Counted from the stretch's first letter, positions 17,721 to 27,434 are shown. The stretch is 64,000 bases of DNA from Streptomyces sp. ISL-66 (GCF_018614135.1 NZ_JAGGOW010000065.1:62001-126000), one strand, 5' to 3'. Numbers and translations: made by a program. Notes: generated by a model not told the origin, from the letters alone.

Positions 17721-19697
17721 CTACGCCGTGTGCACTTCCAGGGCGGTGCGCACCGCGGATTCCAGGGCTCCCTCGATCCACGCGGGCTTGATGGAGGTGT
17801 GGCATCCGGCGAAGTGCAGGTTGCCCTCGGCCGTGCGGACGTGGGGGAAGAGCTCGGTGTGCTGGCCGGGCAGCAGTACGGACGCCTCGCCGTAGGCGTA
17901 CGGGTCGCGCATCCAGGACTGGGTGCGGCCGACGCCGGTGTAGAACACCTCGATGCGCTGCCCGAACACCTCCTGGACTCCGGCGAGGGCGCGCGGGTAG
18001 CGCTCCTCGTCGTCCAGGGAGTCCCACTTCAGGGCGTCGTCCGACCAGCTGTAGGAGGCGAGGATGACGCCGCCGGGGCTGCCTTCGACCGGGTAGGAGG
18101 GCTGGAACATGAAGCGGTTGGGGTTGTCGGTGGCGGAGCCGCCGCCGATGACGCCGGCCGCCTCGGGCTGGTCGCGGGTGACCACGCGGCTGGCGGCGTA
18201 GTGGGAGCGCTGGCCCGCCGAGATGTGGCCCTCGGGCACGGAGGAGTGGGAGCCCAGCAGGGTTCCGTTCGCCGGGGTCTGCCCGGTCTGGTACTTCCGG
18301 TAGAGGCCGGGCTGCACGGCCTCGAGCTCGCGCTTCCAGTCGGCCTCGTCGAACTCCCACCAGCGGCGGCTGAATTCGAGCAGCACCTTGGTGGCGGCGT
18401 CGTAGTGCAGCTCGGTGACCGCGCGCCGCTTGCCGTAGGAGAGCGCGGGGGTGATGGGGATGTGCCGCAGCCCGGAGAAGGGGACGGTGATGATGGCGGT
18501 GTCGCCGGTGAAGGTCTCGCGCCGCACGGGACTGCCGCCGCGGCCCTCGGAGACGGTCTCGATGGTGACCTTGCCCTCGCCGTGGGTGATGCGCGTGGCA
18601 CGGCGGTCGAGCCGTACGAGGTCCTTGACGCGGGCGTACAGAGCGTCGGCCAGGGTGGCCGTGCCGTCGGGCAGTTCGTAGAAGGCGGTGTCGGGGCTGA
18701 TCAGGGAGGCGCCGATGAAGCTGTGGACGAAGGCGAGGTGCAGGCGGGAAGTCAGGTTCTCGACGGTTCCGATCAGGTCGATGGTCCGCTCGTCGAGCTT
18801 GGCCTCCTCCGTCAGGAAGCGATACATCGACATGTGGCCGTAGCGCTGGATGACGCGCGCCCAGCCCTCGACGAGTTCCTTGTCCTTCTTGCCCTCGATC
18901 TCCTTGCGCACCGGGGCGAAGGCGTCGCGGACGATCTGCGGGGCGGGGACGGACTCGTACGCCTTCGGCACTCCGAAGGAACGGTTGAGCACCTGCGGGG
19001 CGCGCGCGTAGTCGGCGCGGCGGACGCGGATGCCGTTGACGTGGATCCACGTGCGGTAGGCGGGGCGGCCGGCTCCGTCGACGTCGACCAGGTGGAAGCG
19101 CCGGCGCTTGAGGCCGAGGCCGTCCATCAGTCCGGTGACCAGCGGGTGGCTGTCGGGGATGCGCATCGCGCCGGCCTCGGCGTACTGCTTGGGGTCGGCG
19201 AAGGGCTGGGCGGCGTTCTCGTGGCCGCCGGTACGGAAGGTCTTGATCCGACCACCCACCCGGTTGGCGTTGGCCTCGATGACGGTGACCCGGTGGCCGG
19301 CCTCGCGCAGGAGGTGGGCGGCGGTGAGGCCGGCCGGCCCGGCGCCGACGATCAGCACCTTCTTGCCGGAACGGCGCGAGCGGGGCAGGCCGTTCTTCAG
19401 GAGGATGTCGGCGTAGCGCGGCACGAGCGGCTGGTCCGCGTCGTCCCTTACGAGGATGGCCCGGGCGATCGTCAGGCAGGTCCCCCAGTCCGTGACCGCG
19501 GCGCCGGGGACCGCCTGCGAGGTCTGGGCGGAGCCGACGGCGACCGCCAGCGCGCCCCCGCCCGCGACGGCGGCCGCGCCTGCGATGACCGTCCGGCGGG
19601 AGGGCCGGTGGGACGGCGCCGACGCGGGGCCCGCAGGGGTTCCAGGAGCTTCGGGGGGCTCGGAGTTGGCATCGGGTTCCATGATCATGACCCACAC
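17721..19697 (-). CDS. L-amino-acid oxidase family flavoprotein, Tat-exported
   Basis: 658 aa from GTG 19697 (GAGGGG five bases upstream); ATGs at 19688 and 19682 are alternatives. A Tat signal, [20 protein letters not shown], precedes the mature enzyme. The FAD fold has [17 protein letters not shown] and [16 protein letters not shown]. Downstream motifs [33 protein letters not shown] and [10 protein letters not shown] closely follow Streptomyces L-glutamate oxidase as I recall it. It should oxidise an L-amino acid to a 2-oxo acid, ammonia and peroxide outside the cell. The exact substrate is uncertain. Confidence 0.88.
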   Translation of the reverse strand: MWVMIMEPDANSEPPEAPGTPAGPASAPSHRPSRRTVIAGAAAVAGGGALAVAVGSAQTSQAVPGAAVTDWGTCLTIARAILVRDDADQPLVPRYADILLKNGLPRSRRSGKKVLIVGAGPAGLTAAHLLREAGHRVTVIEANANRVGGRIKTFRTGGHENAAQPFADPKQYAEAGAMRIPDSHPLVTGLMDGLGLKRRRFHLVDVDGAGRPAYRTWIHVNGIRVRRADYARAPQVLNRSFGVPKAYESVPAPQIVRDAFAPVRKEIEGKKDKELVEGWARVIQRYGHMSMYRFLTEEAKLDERTIDLIGTVENLTSRLHLAFVHSFIGASLISPDTAFYELPDGTATLADALYARVKDLVRLDRRATRITHGEGKVTIETVSEGRGGSPVRRETFTGDTAIITVPFSGLRHIPITPALSYGKRRAVTELHYDAATKVLLEFSRRWWEFDEADWKRELEAVQPGLYRKYQTGQTPANGTLLGSHSSVPEGHISAGQRSHYAASRVVTRDQPEAAGVIGGGSATDNPNRFMFQPSYPVEGSPGGVILASYSWSDDALKWDSLDDEERYPRALAGVQEVFGQRIEVFYTGVGRTQSWMRDPYAYGEASVLLPGQHTELFPHVRTAEGNLHFAGCHTSIKPAWIEGALESAVRTALEVHTA

Positions 19698-19906
19698 TCT
19701 TGCCCCTCGCGCGGGCCCGACCGGCCAGAACGCCCCCGCGCGGGCAAGTACCACCCAGACGTGCGTCGCGAGCCGTCCCGTGCTGACGAACTGGGTTTCG
19801 TACGGGCGGCGCCGCCCCCGTTTTTTCGAACGGGCTCCCACGGCCTCCTGGGCAACTGGGGCGCGTGGGGCATCTGTTGCGAGTGGCACCGTTGCTCCCC
19901 GGCCCC

Positions 19907-19935
19907 TTGACAGCCCCGTGGCTCCAGACCATGAT
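19907..19935 (+). promoter_or_regulatory. Vegetative-type promoter of the cupin operon
   Basis: TTGACA at 19907-19912, a 17-base spacer, then CATGAT at 19930-19935. This is a perfect -35 and a near-perfect -10 for the HrdB sigma factor. It lies about 100 bases before the cupin start, in the 340-base gap from the divergent oxidase gene. Nothing else is evident in that gap. Confidence 0.65.
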
Positions 19936-20038
19936 CTCAACGAAATCAGCGGGGATTCATGGCTGTAACAACGCAATCAGCAAACCAGAGCACACCTGGC
20001 AACCCATTTCGTGGAACCTAGCCCTGGAGGTGAGACGA

Positions 20039-20389
20039 GTGCTGATCCGCTCGATGACCGAGTCCGAGCTCACCGACGCGTACGGCATCCGCTACCAGCA
20101 GATCTACCCGCAGGGGGGCGAGGAGCTCGCCCCGTGGGGTTTCGGGCGCGCGGTGGTCGAGCCGGGCGGGGTCACCGACCCGCACGAGCACGAGGAGAAC
20201 GAGGTCTTCCTGATCCTGGAAGGCAGCGGGGAGATGGTCATCGGCGACGAGCGCCGATCGGTCGCACCCGGCATGGCCGTGCTCATCCCCGGCCACAGCC
20301 CGCACCACATCCGGAACACCGCAGGCACCGACCCCCTGGTCTTCCTGTCGATCTACTGGCCCGCGGACCAGGGCCACATAGAACTCTGA
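20039..20389 (+). CDS. Cupin protein, probable hydrazine-forming partner
   Basis: 116 aa, one cupin barrel. Motif 1 is H49-E-H51 with E55 and a downstream Gly (HEHEENEVFLILEG); motif 2 is PGHSPHHIRN, so the metal site is complete. GTG 20039 follows GGAGGT. In the s56-p1 pathway (Spb40) a cupin domain precedes a MetRS-like domain and completes N-N bond formation. Here the same two domains are separate, adjacent genes in the same order. The role is inferred from this match; the cupin fold alone would say little. Confidence 0.82.
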   Translation: MLIRSMTESELTDAYGIRYQQIYPQGGEELAPWGFGRAVVEPGGVTDPHEHEENEVFLILEGSGEMVIGDERRSVAPGMAVLIPGHSPHHIRNTAGTDPLVFLSIYWPADQGHIEL

Positions 20390-20403
20390 GGAGTGAACAG
20401 CGC

Positions 20404-22062
20404 ATGTCCGGGCTCAGCATCGTCACCGCGGCTCCACCGACCCCCAACGGCGACCTCCACCTAGGGCACCTCGCGGGCCCGTACTCCGGTGCCGACATCT
20501 ACGCACGCGCCTGCCGGCTGCGCGGCCGTCACAGCGTCTTCGCCACCGGCTCGGACGTGCACCAGAGCTACGTCCCGGCCAAGGCCCGGGCGCTGGGAGC
20601 CGAACCGCTGGAAATGGCCCAGGGGTTCGCGGACGAGATCGCCGGGATCTTCGCCTCCGCCGGCTTCGCCGTCGACTCCTACGTCCGCCCCCAGCACTCG
20701 GCGTTGCACCGGGAGACGGTGTCCGCGTTCATCCGTACCCTGTTCGAGCGCGGGCGCCTTGAGCGGCGCACCGAGCAGTGCCTGTACTGCGACACCTGTG
20801 AGCGGTACCTCTTCGAGGCGTACGTCGTCGGCGGCTGCCCGGTCTGCGGGCGTACGAGCGACGGCAACTCCTGTGAGCACTGCGCCCGGCCCAACGTCTG
20901 CGCCGACCTGGTCGATCCGCACTGCACCACGTGCGGGGCCGAGCCGTCCCACCGGGAGTACGAGAGGCTGGTACTGCCCCTCGGCCAGTACGCCGACCGG
21001 CTCACCGCCTACCACCGGCGCACCGCCATGAGCCCCCAACTCCAGGCTCTGTGCCAGAACATGCTGGAGCACGGGCTGCCGGACATTCCCATCAGCCACC
21101 CCACCGACTGGGGCCTGCCGGTTCCCGTCGAGGGCTTCGAGGACCAGCGGATCTACGTCTGGGCCGAGATGGTCCCCGGCTACTTCGCCTCCTTCATCGA
21201 GGCCCTGGGCGCCGGGAGCGGCGAGAGCGCCGACTGGCGGAGCGTGTGGAACCATCCCGACACCGAACTGGTGCAGTTCTTCGGCTTCGACAACGGCTAC
21301 TTCCACACCGTGCTGCACCCCGCGCTGATGATGGCGTACGACGAGACGCTGCGGCTGCCGAGTTCCTTCGTCACCAACGAGTTCTACCTGCTCGAAGCGG
21401 CCAAGTTCTCCACCAGCCGCCGGCACGCCATCTGGGCGTCCGACTTGCTCACCCATCTCCCCGCCGACGTCGCCCGCTTCGTCCTCGCCCACGACCGGCC
21501 GGAGGACGAACGGACCGACTTCACCTGGCCCCGGTTCCGCCAGCTCGCCGACGGAGAGCTCGCGGGCCGCTGGCAGCCGTGGCTCCAGAGCCTCTTCGAC
21601 CGCCTGGCCACCCAGTTCGACGGACGGATACCGGAGGCGTTCCCGGCCACACCCGCGCAACGCCGCCTGCTGGCGGACCTCGCCGCCCTCGCCGAGCGGG
21701 GTGACCGCGCGTACGGGGCCGAAGGCTTCTCCCCCCAGCTCGCCGCCCGGACCCTCACCGACATCGTGACGACCGCGCGCGGTTTCGCGGCGGCCCACAG
21801 CCGGTTGTACGAGAGCCGGCCCGGCTCGCCGGAGGCCGGCGCCGCGCTCGCCGCGGAGGCCGCGGCCGCCCACCTGCTCGCCCAGCTCGCCACGCCGGTC
21901 ATGCCGGAGTTCGGCGCGCGCCTGTGGCGGGCCCTCGGCCGCACCGGCGAACCCGCGCGCCGCCCCGTGGGCACCCTGCCCTCCGGCGGGCTCACCACTG
22001 CCGGGATCACCTTCTTCACGCCGCTCCCCTCCGACCTGGAGGCCAAGGTGATGGGCGCGTGA
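20404..22062 (+). CDS. MetRS-like class I ligase, probable hydrazine synthetase subunit
   Basis: 552 aa. A class I aminoacyl-tRNA synthetase fold of methionyl type: HLGH at residues 19-22 (HIGH motif), a Cys-rich zinc region at about 125-175 (CLYCDTC, CPVCG, CEHC, CTTCG), and KFSTS at 334-338 in place of KMSKS. The C-terminal part has a short anticodon-like helical domain and no EMAP domain. Housekeeping MetRS does not sit with a cupin and an amino-acid oxidase. In known hydrazine pathways a MetRS-like domain activates an amino acid as an ester of an N-hydroxylated amine. GAGGAG near 20390 precedes ATG 20404. Confidence 0.85.
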   Translation: MSGLSIVTAAPPTPNGDLHLGHLAGPYSGADIYARACRLRGRHSVFATGSDVHQSYVPAKARALGAEPLEMAQGFADEIAGIFASAGFAVDSYVRPQHSALHRETVSAFIRTLFERGRLERRTEQCLYCDTCERYLFEAYVVGGCPVCGRTSDGNSCEHCARPNVCADLVDPHCTTCGAEPSHREYERLVLPLGQYADRLTAYHRRTAMSPQLQALCQNMLEHGLPDIPISHPTDWGLPVPVEGFEDQRIYVWAEMVPGYFASFIEALGAGSGESADWRSVWNHPDTELVQFFGFDNGYFHTVLHPALMMAYDETLRLPSSFVTNEFYLLEAAKFSTSRRHAIWASDLLTHLPADVARFVLAHDRPEDERTDFTWPRFRQLADGELAGRWQPWLQSLFDRLATQFDGRIPEAFPATPAQRRLLADLAALAERGDRAYGAEGFSPQLAARTLTDIVTTARGFAAAHSRLYESRPGSPEAGAALAAEAAAAHLLAQLATPVMPEFGARLWRALGRTGEPARRPVGTLPSGGLTTAGITFFTPLPSDLEAKVMGA

Positions 22063-22081
22063 CCGACCGGACCGCAGCCGC

Positions 22082-23254
22082 ATGAGGGACACCGTCAAGC
22101 ACGACGTCAAGCACGACGTCCAGCACGACGTCCTGGTCATCGGGGCGGGGGTGGTCGGCCTGTCGACCGCCCGCGAGCTGGCCCGCCGGGGCCGGTCGGT
22201 CACGGTGGTCGACCGGTACCCACCCGGTCGTACCGGCCCCTCCGCCGCCGAGTCCCGCATCCTGCGCTGCGCCTACGGATCACGGGCCTGGTACTCCGCC
22301 CTGTCCTGGGAGTCCGTGCGGTACTGGCGGGAACTGGAGCGGGAGGCCGGCGAGGAGCTGCTCGTCACCCGCGGTGTCCTCAGCCTCGCCTCCACCGGGC
22401 CGGACGGCACGGCGGGACCGGAGTGGGAGGAGGAATCCCACTCCGCCCTGCGGCAACTCGGGATCCCCGCCGAGCGGTTGAGCCCCGGATCGGCCCGGCG
22501 GCGGTTCCCCGGTCTGGGCACGGCGGATCTTCACTTCGTCCTCCACGAGCCCGCCTCCGGCGTGCTCCGCGCCCGGCGGGCCGTGCGGGCGCTCGCGGCG
22601 TCGGCCGAGCGCCGTGGCTGCCGGTTCGTACGGGGCACCGCGACGCCGGCGGCAGGTGCGGTGCTCGTCGACGGAGTGGCGTGCACGGCGGACACGGTGG
22701 TCTGGGCCGTCGGGACGGCCCTGCCCGCGCTCCACCCGGGGCTGACCTCGGCCCGCGCCACGGCCCAGGTCGCCTACTACCTGGCCGCGGATTCGGCCGC
22801 CCGCACGACACCGGCTCCGGCGCCGGCTCTGACACCGGCTCTGGCACCGGCCCCGGCCTGGATCGACCGCAACCACGCCGTGTACGGCATCGGAGCGTTC
22901 GACGGCCGGGGAGCCAAGGTCGTCCCGGACGTCGGGACGCCCCTCGAGGCCGAGCCGCCTCCCGGCGGCCACCGCGCGGGCCCGCCACCGGCGCTGCCCG
23001 ACGGCACCACCGCCTACCTGCGGCGACGGTTCCCCGCGCTGGCCGGGCTCCCGGTGGCCTCGGTGGAGGAGTGCGGCTACGCGGCCACGGCGGACGAGGA
23101 GTTCGTCCTCGGACGGCATCCGGCACACGAACACGTATGGCTGGTCGGAGGCGATTCCGGCCACGGCTTCAAGAACGCTCCTGCTTGGGGGAAGTACGTA
23201 TGCGACGCGATCGACGGCACGACGACGGTGCATCCCCGGTGGCGGTTGCACTAG
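22082..23254 (+). CDS. FAD-dependent oxidoreductase (D-amino acid oxidase/sarcosine oxidase type)
   Basis: 390 aa. The Rossmann motif VLVIGAGVVGLSTARELA is at about residues 18-35. The C-terminal LVGGDSGHGFKNAP motif is typical of monomeric sarcosine oxidase-like enzymes. In the hydrazinoacetate pathway a DAO-like flavoenzyme cleaves the N-N-linked intermediate, so this is the expected third component. The N-terminus carries three HDV triplets encoded by near-perfect 12-base repeats (22094-22129). A run of Ala/Pro repeats lies near residues 242-258. It overlaps the next gene by 55 bases. Confidence 0.85.
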   Translation: MRDTVKHDVKHDVQHDVLVIGAGVVGLSTARELARRGRSVTVVDRYPPGRTGPSAAESRILRCAYGSRAWYSALSWESVRYWRELEREAGEELLVTRGVLSLASTGPDGTAGPEWEEESHSALRQLGIPAERLSPGSARRRFPGLGTADLHFVLHEPASGVLRARRAVRALAASAERRGCRFVRGTATPAAGAVLVDGVACTADTVVWAVGTALPALHPGLTSARATAQVAYYLAADSAARTTPAPAPALTPALAPAPAWIDRNHAVYGIGAFDGRGAKVVPDVGTPLEAEPPPGGHRAGPPPALPDGTTAYLRRRFPALAGLPVASVEECGYAATADEEFVLGRHPAHEHVWLVGGDSGHGFKNAPAWGKYVCDAIDGTTTVHPRWRLH

Positions 23255-24477
23255 CCCACCTTCCGGGCCCCGACGGCACCCGCCCGCAGGACTGCCCACG
23301 GGACGACGATCCACAGGGCGACCCGACGGACCACCCTTCGGACCACCCTTCGGACGACCCGGCAGACCATCCGACGGGCGACATCACGGACGACATCACG
23401 GCCGACCCGACGGACGACCCGCTGCTCACGGCACTGGCTCGTCTGCCACGGTCCGAGCGCCCGGAGGGCTACGGCGAGGACATCGATCACGCACACCAAG
23501 TGCTGCTCTCCGACGCCGCCGTGGACGAGAAGAAGGCCGCGCTGATGCTCTGGTTCGGCCGCCACCAGCCGTGCGTCTTCGCCAAGGTCGCCGCCCGCGC
23601 GAACGCCCACCCGGCGCTCGACGTCTGCTGGATCGACGACACCGACCTCGACCGGGGCGCCGGCCACGTCTGGCAACGGCTCCAGGAGGCGCGCGCCGCC
23701 TGGAAACGGCGGGCCACCGAGGGCCTTACCAGCAGCCTCCAAGTGATGTTCAACAGCGCACGGCTCGCCCACACACCGGCCGGCCCCGAACTCGTCGACG
23801 TCATGCTGATCCTGACCGGCCTGTACCTGCCCGAGTGGGCGCCGTTGGAGGCCGACACCATCTGTCTCGACGGCATCCCGTTGCGCCGGCCGGACGGAGC
23901 GCTGGAGCTGTACGCGGCCAGCATGACCACCTTCTTCACCGGCGCGCACCTGACCAGGACACACGACCACCGCGTCCCGGGCGGTGTCCTGCTCAACATC
24001 AACGCCGTGGGCCACCACACCTCGGCGAGCTACGACACCGGCCAGTTCCCCAACCGTGGCGCAGCGGTCCGCCGCTCCCGCGACACCGCTCGCCGATCCG
24101 TCGGCAACGGCGGCATCGGGCACCCGGACAGGCTGCGCAGCACCTGGCACGTGCGACCCGGGGGGAGCAACGAACCGCTCGACAGCCCCCGCCGCCCCGG
24201 CTACGTCCCTCCGGACTCCGACCCGGAACGCTACGGGTCGCTCTACCACATCGACGTGACCGTGAACTCGCTGTACGCCGACCCGGAGCCGCTGACCGGA
24301 GCGAGCCTCCCCCCGGGAATCGAGAAATGGACGATGATGCTCGACTACTTCACCGCCGGGGAGACCCCCGCCTACCACAACGCCGCCCTGCTGCACGGCA
24401 TACCGATCCCGCCGGACGAGGCACACGGCGCACCGTGGAAGCCCGAGCCCCGTTCCGGCACCGAGCTCGTGTTCTGA
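23200..24477 (+). CDS. Unknown protein in the hydrazine-type operon; possible YqcI/YcgG-like oxygenase
   Basis: 425 aa. ATG 23200 has GGGGGA a few bases upstream and lies inside the oxidase gene. Residues 25-70 are low complexity (Asp/Pro/Thr/His repeats), then a globular domain begins. PCVFAKVAARANAH and ELYAASMTTFFTGAHLTRTH recall, weakly, the PC-I-F and FF-x(6)-H-x-x-R regions I remember from YqcI/YcgG proteins, some of which are heme-dependent N-hydroxylases. If correct, it would supply the missing N-oxygenation step. This is low-confidence inference; no hydroxylase of the usual flavin type is present in the operon. Confidence 0.6.
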   Translation: MRRDRRHDDGASPVAVALAHLPGPDGTRPQDCPRDDDPQGDPTDHPSDHPSDDPADHPTGDITDDITADPTDDPLLTALARLPRSERPEGYGEDIDHAHQVLLSDAAVDEKKAALMLWFGRHQPCVFAKVAARANAHPALDVCWIDDTDLDRGAGHVWQRLQEARAAWKRRATEGLTSSLQVMFNSARLAHTPAGPELVDVMLILTGLYLPEWAPLEADTICLDGIPLRRPDGALELYAASMTTFFTGAHLTRTHDHRVPGGVLLNINAVGHHTSASYDTGQFPNRGAAVRRSRDTARRSVGNGGIGHPDRLRSTWHVRPGGSNEPLDSPRRPGYVPPDSDPERYGSLYHIDVTVNSLYADPEPLTGASLPPGIEKWTMMLDYFTAGETPAYHNAALLHGIPIPPDEAHGAPWKPEPRSGTELVF

Positions 24478-25052
24478 TGGCCGCCGCCGACCCGCCCTCG
24501 ATCCCGGCCGAGCACCCGCTGCTGCGTCTGCGGCCCGGCACCCGCCTGTGGATCGCGGGGACACCGCACACCGTGCGCACCGCCGTGCAGGTGGACGGCG
24601 GTACCCAGCGCTGGGCCGAGTACCTCCTGGACGGCCCGCGGGCCGGCCGGTGGCTGGCCGTCGAGGCGCTGCCCCAGGGCTCCGTACGCCTCTCCCGATG
24701 GGTCCGGACCGAGGCGGGCCCGACGGGCTTCGATCCCGAGCGGCCCGCGGCACGCGGGGTACCCCTGGTGGAGACCGAACGCGGTGAGGCAGAGTTCACC
24801 GCCACCGGTGATCTGTCCGCACTGCCCGGCCTGCCGCCGGCCGGGCGGCTGAGGTTCGTCGACTACGCCGGGGACGGCGTGCACGCCTCGCTGGAGTGGC
24901 TCGGGCCCGGTGCCCCGGCGCTCCTCGGCACCCGGACGGACGTCGTACCGCCTGCCGGGCTGACCATCGAGGCTCCCCCGGAGGACTCCGAGCTTCCCGA
25001 GCTCCCCGACCCCGTGGAGCCCCCCGATCTCAAGGAGGAAACCCGTGCCTGA
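24477..25052 (+). CDS. DUF4178-like protein
   Basis: 191 aa. RLRPGTRLWIAGTPHTVRTA, EYLLDGPRAGRWLAVEA and LRFVDYAGDGVHASLEWLG follow the pattern of DUF4178, a small beta-rich domain of unknown function. No membrane segment. Its ATG overlaps the previous stop (TGATG), and its 3' end overlaps the methyltransferase gene by eight bases, so it is translationally coupled on both sides. Confidence 0.7.
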   Translation: MAAADPPSIPAEHPLLRLRPGTRLWIAGTPHTVRTAVQVDGGTQRWAEYLLDGPRAGRWLAVEALPQGSVRLSRWVRTEAGPTGFDPERPAARGVPLVETERGEAEFTATGDLSALPGLPPAGRLRFVDYAGDGVHASLEWLGPGAPALLGTRTDVVPPAGLTIEAPPEDSELPELPDPVEPPDLKEETRA

Positions 25053-25839
25053 CACGGCCGCAGCGGACTGGATCACCGACTTCTTCACCGACATCTACAC
25101 CGACTCCGACCTCGAACTGCGCGACACCCGGACCACCGACGCCATGGTCCGGTGCGTCACCGACGCCCTGCGGCTTCCGGCGGGCGCGAGCCTGCTCGAT
25201 CTGGCCTGCGGTACGGGACGCCACAGCGTTCCGCTCGCCGCGGCGGGCTACACCGTCACCGGCGTCGACCTGATGGAGCCCTACCTGGAGCGGGCGCGGG
25301 CCCGGGCCCTCGCGGCGGGCAGCACCGCACGGTTCGTCCGCGCGGACATGCGCGACCTCGGCCCCCTGCCGCAGGGCGGTTTCGACGCGGTGGTGAGCCT
25401 GCACACCAGCTTCGGCTTCTTCGACACCGAAGAGGCGGACCTCGCCGTCCTCGAACAGGTCCGTGGCGTTCTCTCCCCCGGCGGCAGGCTGCTCATCGAC
25501 GTGATGAACCGCGACTGGTTCCTCAGCCAGAGCGGTGAGTCATTCGGTGTCGGGCCGGGCGAGTTCATCGTCCGTAACTTCGAGGTCGACGGGCCGGTCA
25601 CCCATCTGTACGAGGAGCGCTTCTCGCCGCTCACCAGCCGGATCCGCTGGCACATCCGCACCGCGGGCACCGCCCCGGAACGCTCCGCAACCGCCGACTA
25701 CCGGGTCTACAGCGCGCACGAGCTGTGCCGGCTGCTGGACCGGGCCGGATTCCAGGTCACCGACGTGTACGGCGACTACGACCTGAGCCCCTTCCACGTG
25801 CACGCGCCGCACCTGATCATCACGGCCCGCCGAGCCTGA
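25045..25839 (+). CDS. Class I SAM-dependent methyltransferase
   Basis: 264 aa. The SAM-binding motif LLDLACGTGRHSVPLA is at about residues 50-65, followed by VTGVDLMEPYLERAR and FDAVVSLHTSFGFF. GTG 25045 is preceded by AAGGAGG. Likely methylates the operon's small-molecule product; O, N or C specificity cannot be read. Confidence 0.88.
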   Translation: MPDTAAADWITDFFTDIYTDSDLELRDTRTTDAMVRCVTDALRLPAGASLLDLACGTGRHSVPLAAAGYTVTGVDLMEPYLERARARALAAGSTARFVRADMRDLGPLPQGGFDAVVSLHTSFGFFDTEEADLAVLEQVRGVLSPGGRLLIDVMNRDWFLSQSGESFGVGPGEFIVRNFEVDGPVTHLYEERFSPLTSRIRWHIRTAGTAPERSATADYRVYSAHELCRLLDRAGFQVTDVYGDYDLSPFHVHAPHLIITARRA

Positions 25840-25894
25840 ACCGCCCCTCCCTTGCTGCTCATTCCGCGTTTCCACGAGAGAGAAGTGAACCGAC

Positions 25895-26875
25895 GTGACC
25901 TCGACGACCGCCCTGTCCGACGTGATCCGTACCCAGGCCGACGCCCTCACACGGCTGGCCGACACCGACCTGTCCGGTCCCGCGGAGAGGCTGGCCGGAG
26001 CGCGGCGCGTCCTGCTCATCGGCACCGGCACCAGCCAGCACGCCGCCGAACTCGGCGCCATGATGCTCGGCCACGCCGGGATCGACGCCCGCTGGTCCTC
26101 CGCCGCCCAGTTCGCCCGCTGGGGGGCACCGCTGCGAAAGGGTGACGCCATGGTGGTGATCACCCACACCGCCGAGACCGCCTTCGCCCTCACCTGCCGG
26201 GAACAGGCCCTGGCCGCCGGAGTGCCGGTCGTCTCCGTCACCGGCAACGGGTCCGGCTGGCCCGATGCCGTCGAGACCGTCGAGCGCGAACGATCCGAGA
26301 CGTACACCGCCAGTTACACCGCCGCGCTCGCCGTCCTCGCCGGCATCGCCGCCCGTCTGGGTGCCGAGGAGTACGGCCCCCAGGCCCTGCGGCGTACGGC
26401 CGAGGCGGTACGGGCGGCGGTGGCCGGCCCGGGGATCGACGAGATCGCCTTCCCGGCCCGCTCCCTGGCCGTGATCGGTGCCGGCCCGTGGGGCGTCACG
26501 GCACGCGAGGGCGCCCTCAAGATCCGAGAGGCGTCGCGGACCCTCGCGGAGGGCTTCGAAGCGGAGAACTACCTCCACGGCTCGGCGGTCCCGTTCGGCA
26601 CCTCCGACGGGCTGGTCCTGCTGGAGCCCGCGCGGGACCCGGACGGGCTGGTCGCCGCGCTCGGCGAGGCCGCGCGCCTGGAGGGCATCACCGTCAGCAC
26701 CCTCGCCGACGGCACGGAGGACCTGCCGCCGGTCCTGGCCCAGCTGCCGATGACCGCCCGGCTCCAGCTCCTCGCGGACCGGTTCGCCGGGATACGGCGC
26801 CAGGACCCCGACGTGGCCATCGTGGGCGCCTGGGCGGAGAAGCACCTGTGGACCCTGGGCGCCCCCACGGTCTGA
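25895..26875 (+). CDS. SIS-domain protein (GlmS isomerase-like)
   Basis: 326 aa, two SIS sugar-isomerase domains as in the C-terminal half of glucosamine-6-phosphate synthase. VLLIGTGTSQHAAELGAMML and VVITHTAETAFALT form the first phosphosugar site; REGALKIREASRTLAEGFEAENYLHG matches the second half. The glutaminase domain is absent, so it would act as an isomerase or use free ammonia. GTG 25895 with a purine-rich leader. Last gene of the operon. Confidence 0.85.
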   Translation: MTSTTALSDVIRTQADALTRLADTDLSGPAERLAGARRVLLIGTGTSQHAAELGAMMLGHAGIDARWSSAAQFARWGAPLRKGDAMVVITHTAETAFALTCREQALAAGVPVVSVTGNGSGWPDAVETVERERSETYTASYTAALAVLAGIAARLGAEEYGPQALRRTAEAVRAAVAGPGIDEIAFPARSLAVIGAGPWGVTAREGALKIREASRTLAEGFEAENYLHGSAVPFGTSDGLVLLEPARDPDGLVAALGEAARLEGITVSTLADGTEDLPPVLAQLPMTARLQLLADRFAGIRRQDPDVAIVGAWAEKHLWTLGAPTV

Positions 26876-27069
26876 CCCGCCATCGGCAAGCGGCCGGAGT
26901 ACGAGTGGCTGCGCGGGCGGGGCAGTGAGGGCGCCCCCCTTGCCGGCCGCCACCAGCATCAGGACGGCGCGGACCGCCCGTGACGAGCCCGCCGTAACCG
27001 ATCGGTATCGCGGCGGATCGCGGTGCCTCCCCGGCCGAGCTGGAGACACCGTGCTCAGCCGCCTCGCCC

Positions 27070-27360
27070 ATGCCTGGGCCGTGGCCGGCGAGGAGCGATG
27101 GGAACGAGGCGGAGCCCCTCGACCGGGAAACAGCCCTGGCCGCCGGGGAGGTGTTCGGGCCAGAGCATTCCCGGACCCTCGCGGCCCGTCACCTGCGGGC
27201 GACGGTCCTGCTCCGGCTGCACGGATGGCAGGAGGCCGAGGAGTTGCGCCGCCACGTCATCGCGGCGCCCGAGTCCGTGCTCGGCCTCGAGCACTCCCAC
27301 ACCTTGTACACCCGCACCGACCTGGCAACGGTCCACGGAGAGCTGGATGGCCTTCGTTCG
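27070..27360 (+). pseudogene. TPR-protein fragment
   Basis: Encodes LDRETALAAGEVFGPEHSRTL and SVLGLEHSHTLYTRTDLATV, which are two to three TPR repeats of the type LGxEHPxTL. No start domain or further repeats are visible, so this is a remnant. The rest of 26876-27434 holds only this fragment and the terminator. Confidence 0.55.
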
Positions 27361-27374
27361 TTCCGTCGGGGCGA

Positions 27375-27403
27375 GGGCCTGATCCACTCAGCGGATCAGG
27401 CCC
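27375..27403. terminator. Terminator for the metallopeptidase gene
   Basis: A perfect 11-bp stem, GGGCCTGATCC with GGATCAGGCCC, encloses a seven-base loop. It lies 32 bases beyond the stop of the minus-strand peptidase gene. Confidence 0.8.
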
Positions 27404-27434
27404 CCTGCCTGCGTTTCGGGTACCTGTCAGCGCG

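Noticed and set aside
20404..22062. Housekeeping methionyl-tRNA synthetase
   Set aside because: KFSTS replaces KMSKS, the C-terminus is short, and the context is a biosynthetic operon.
22094..22129. Possible CRISPR or phage repeat
   Set aside because: The repeats are 12 bases, adjacent and in frame within a coding region, so they are codon repeats.
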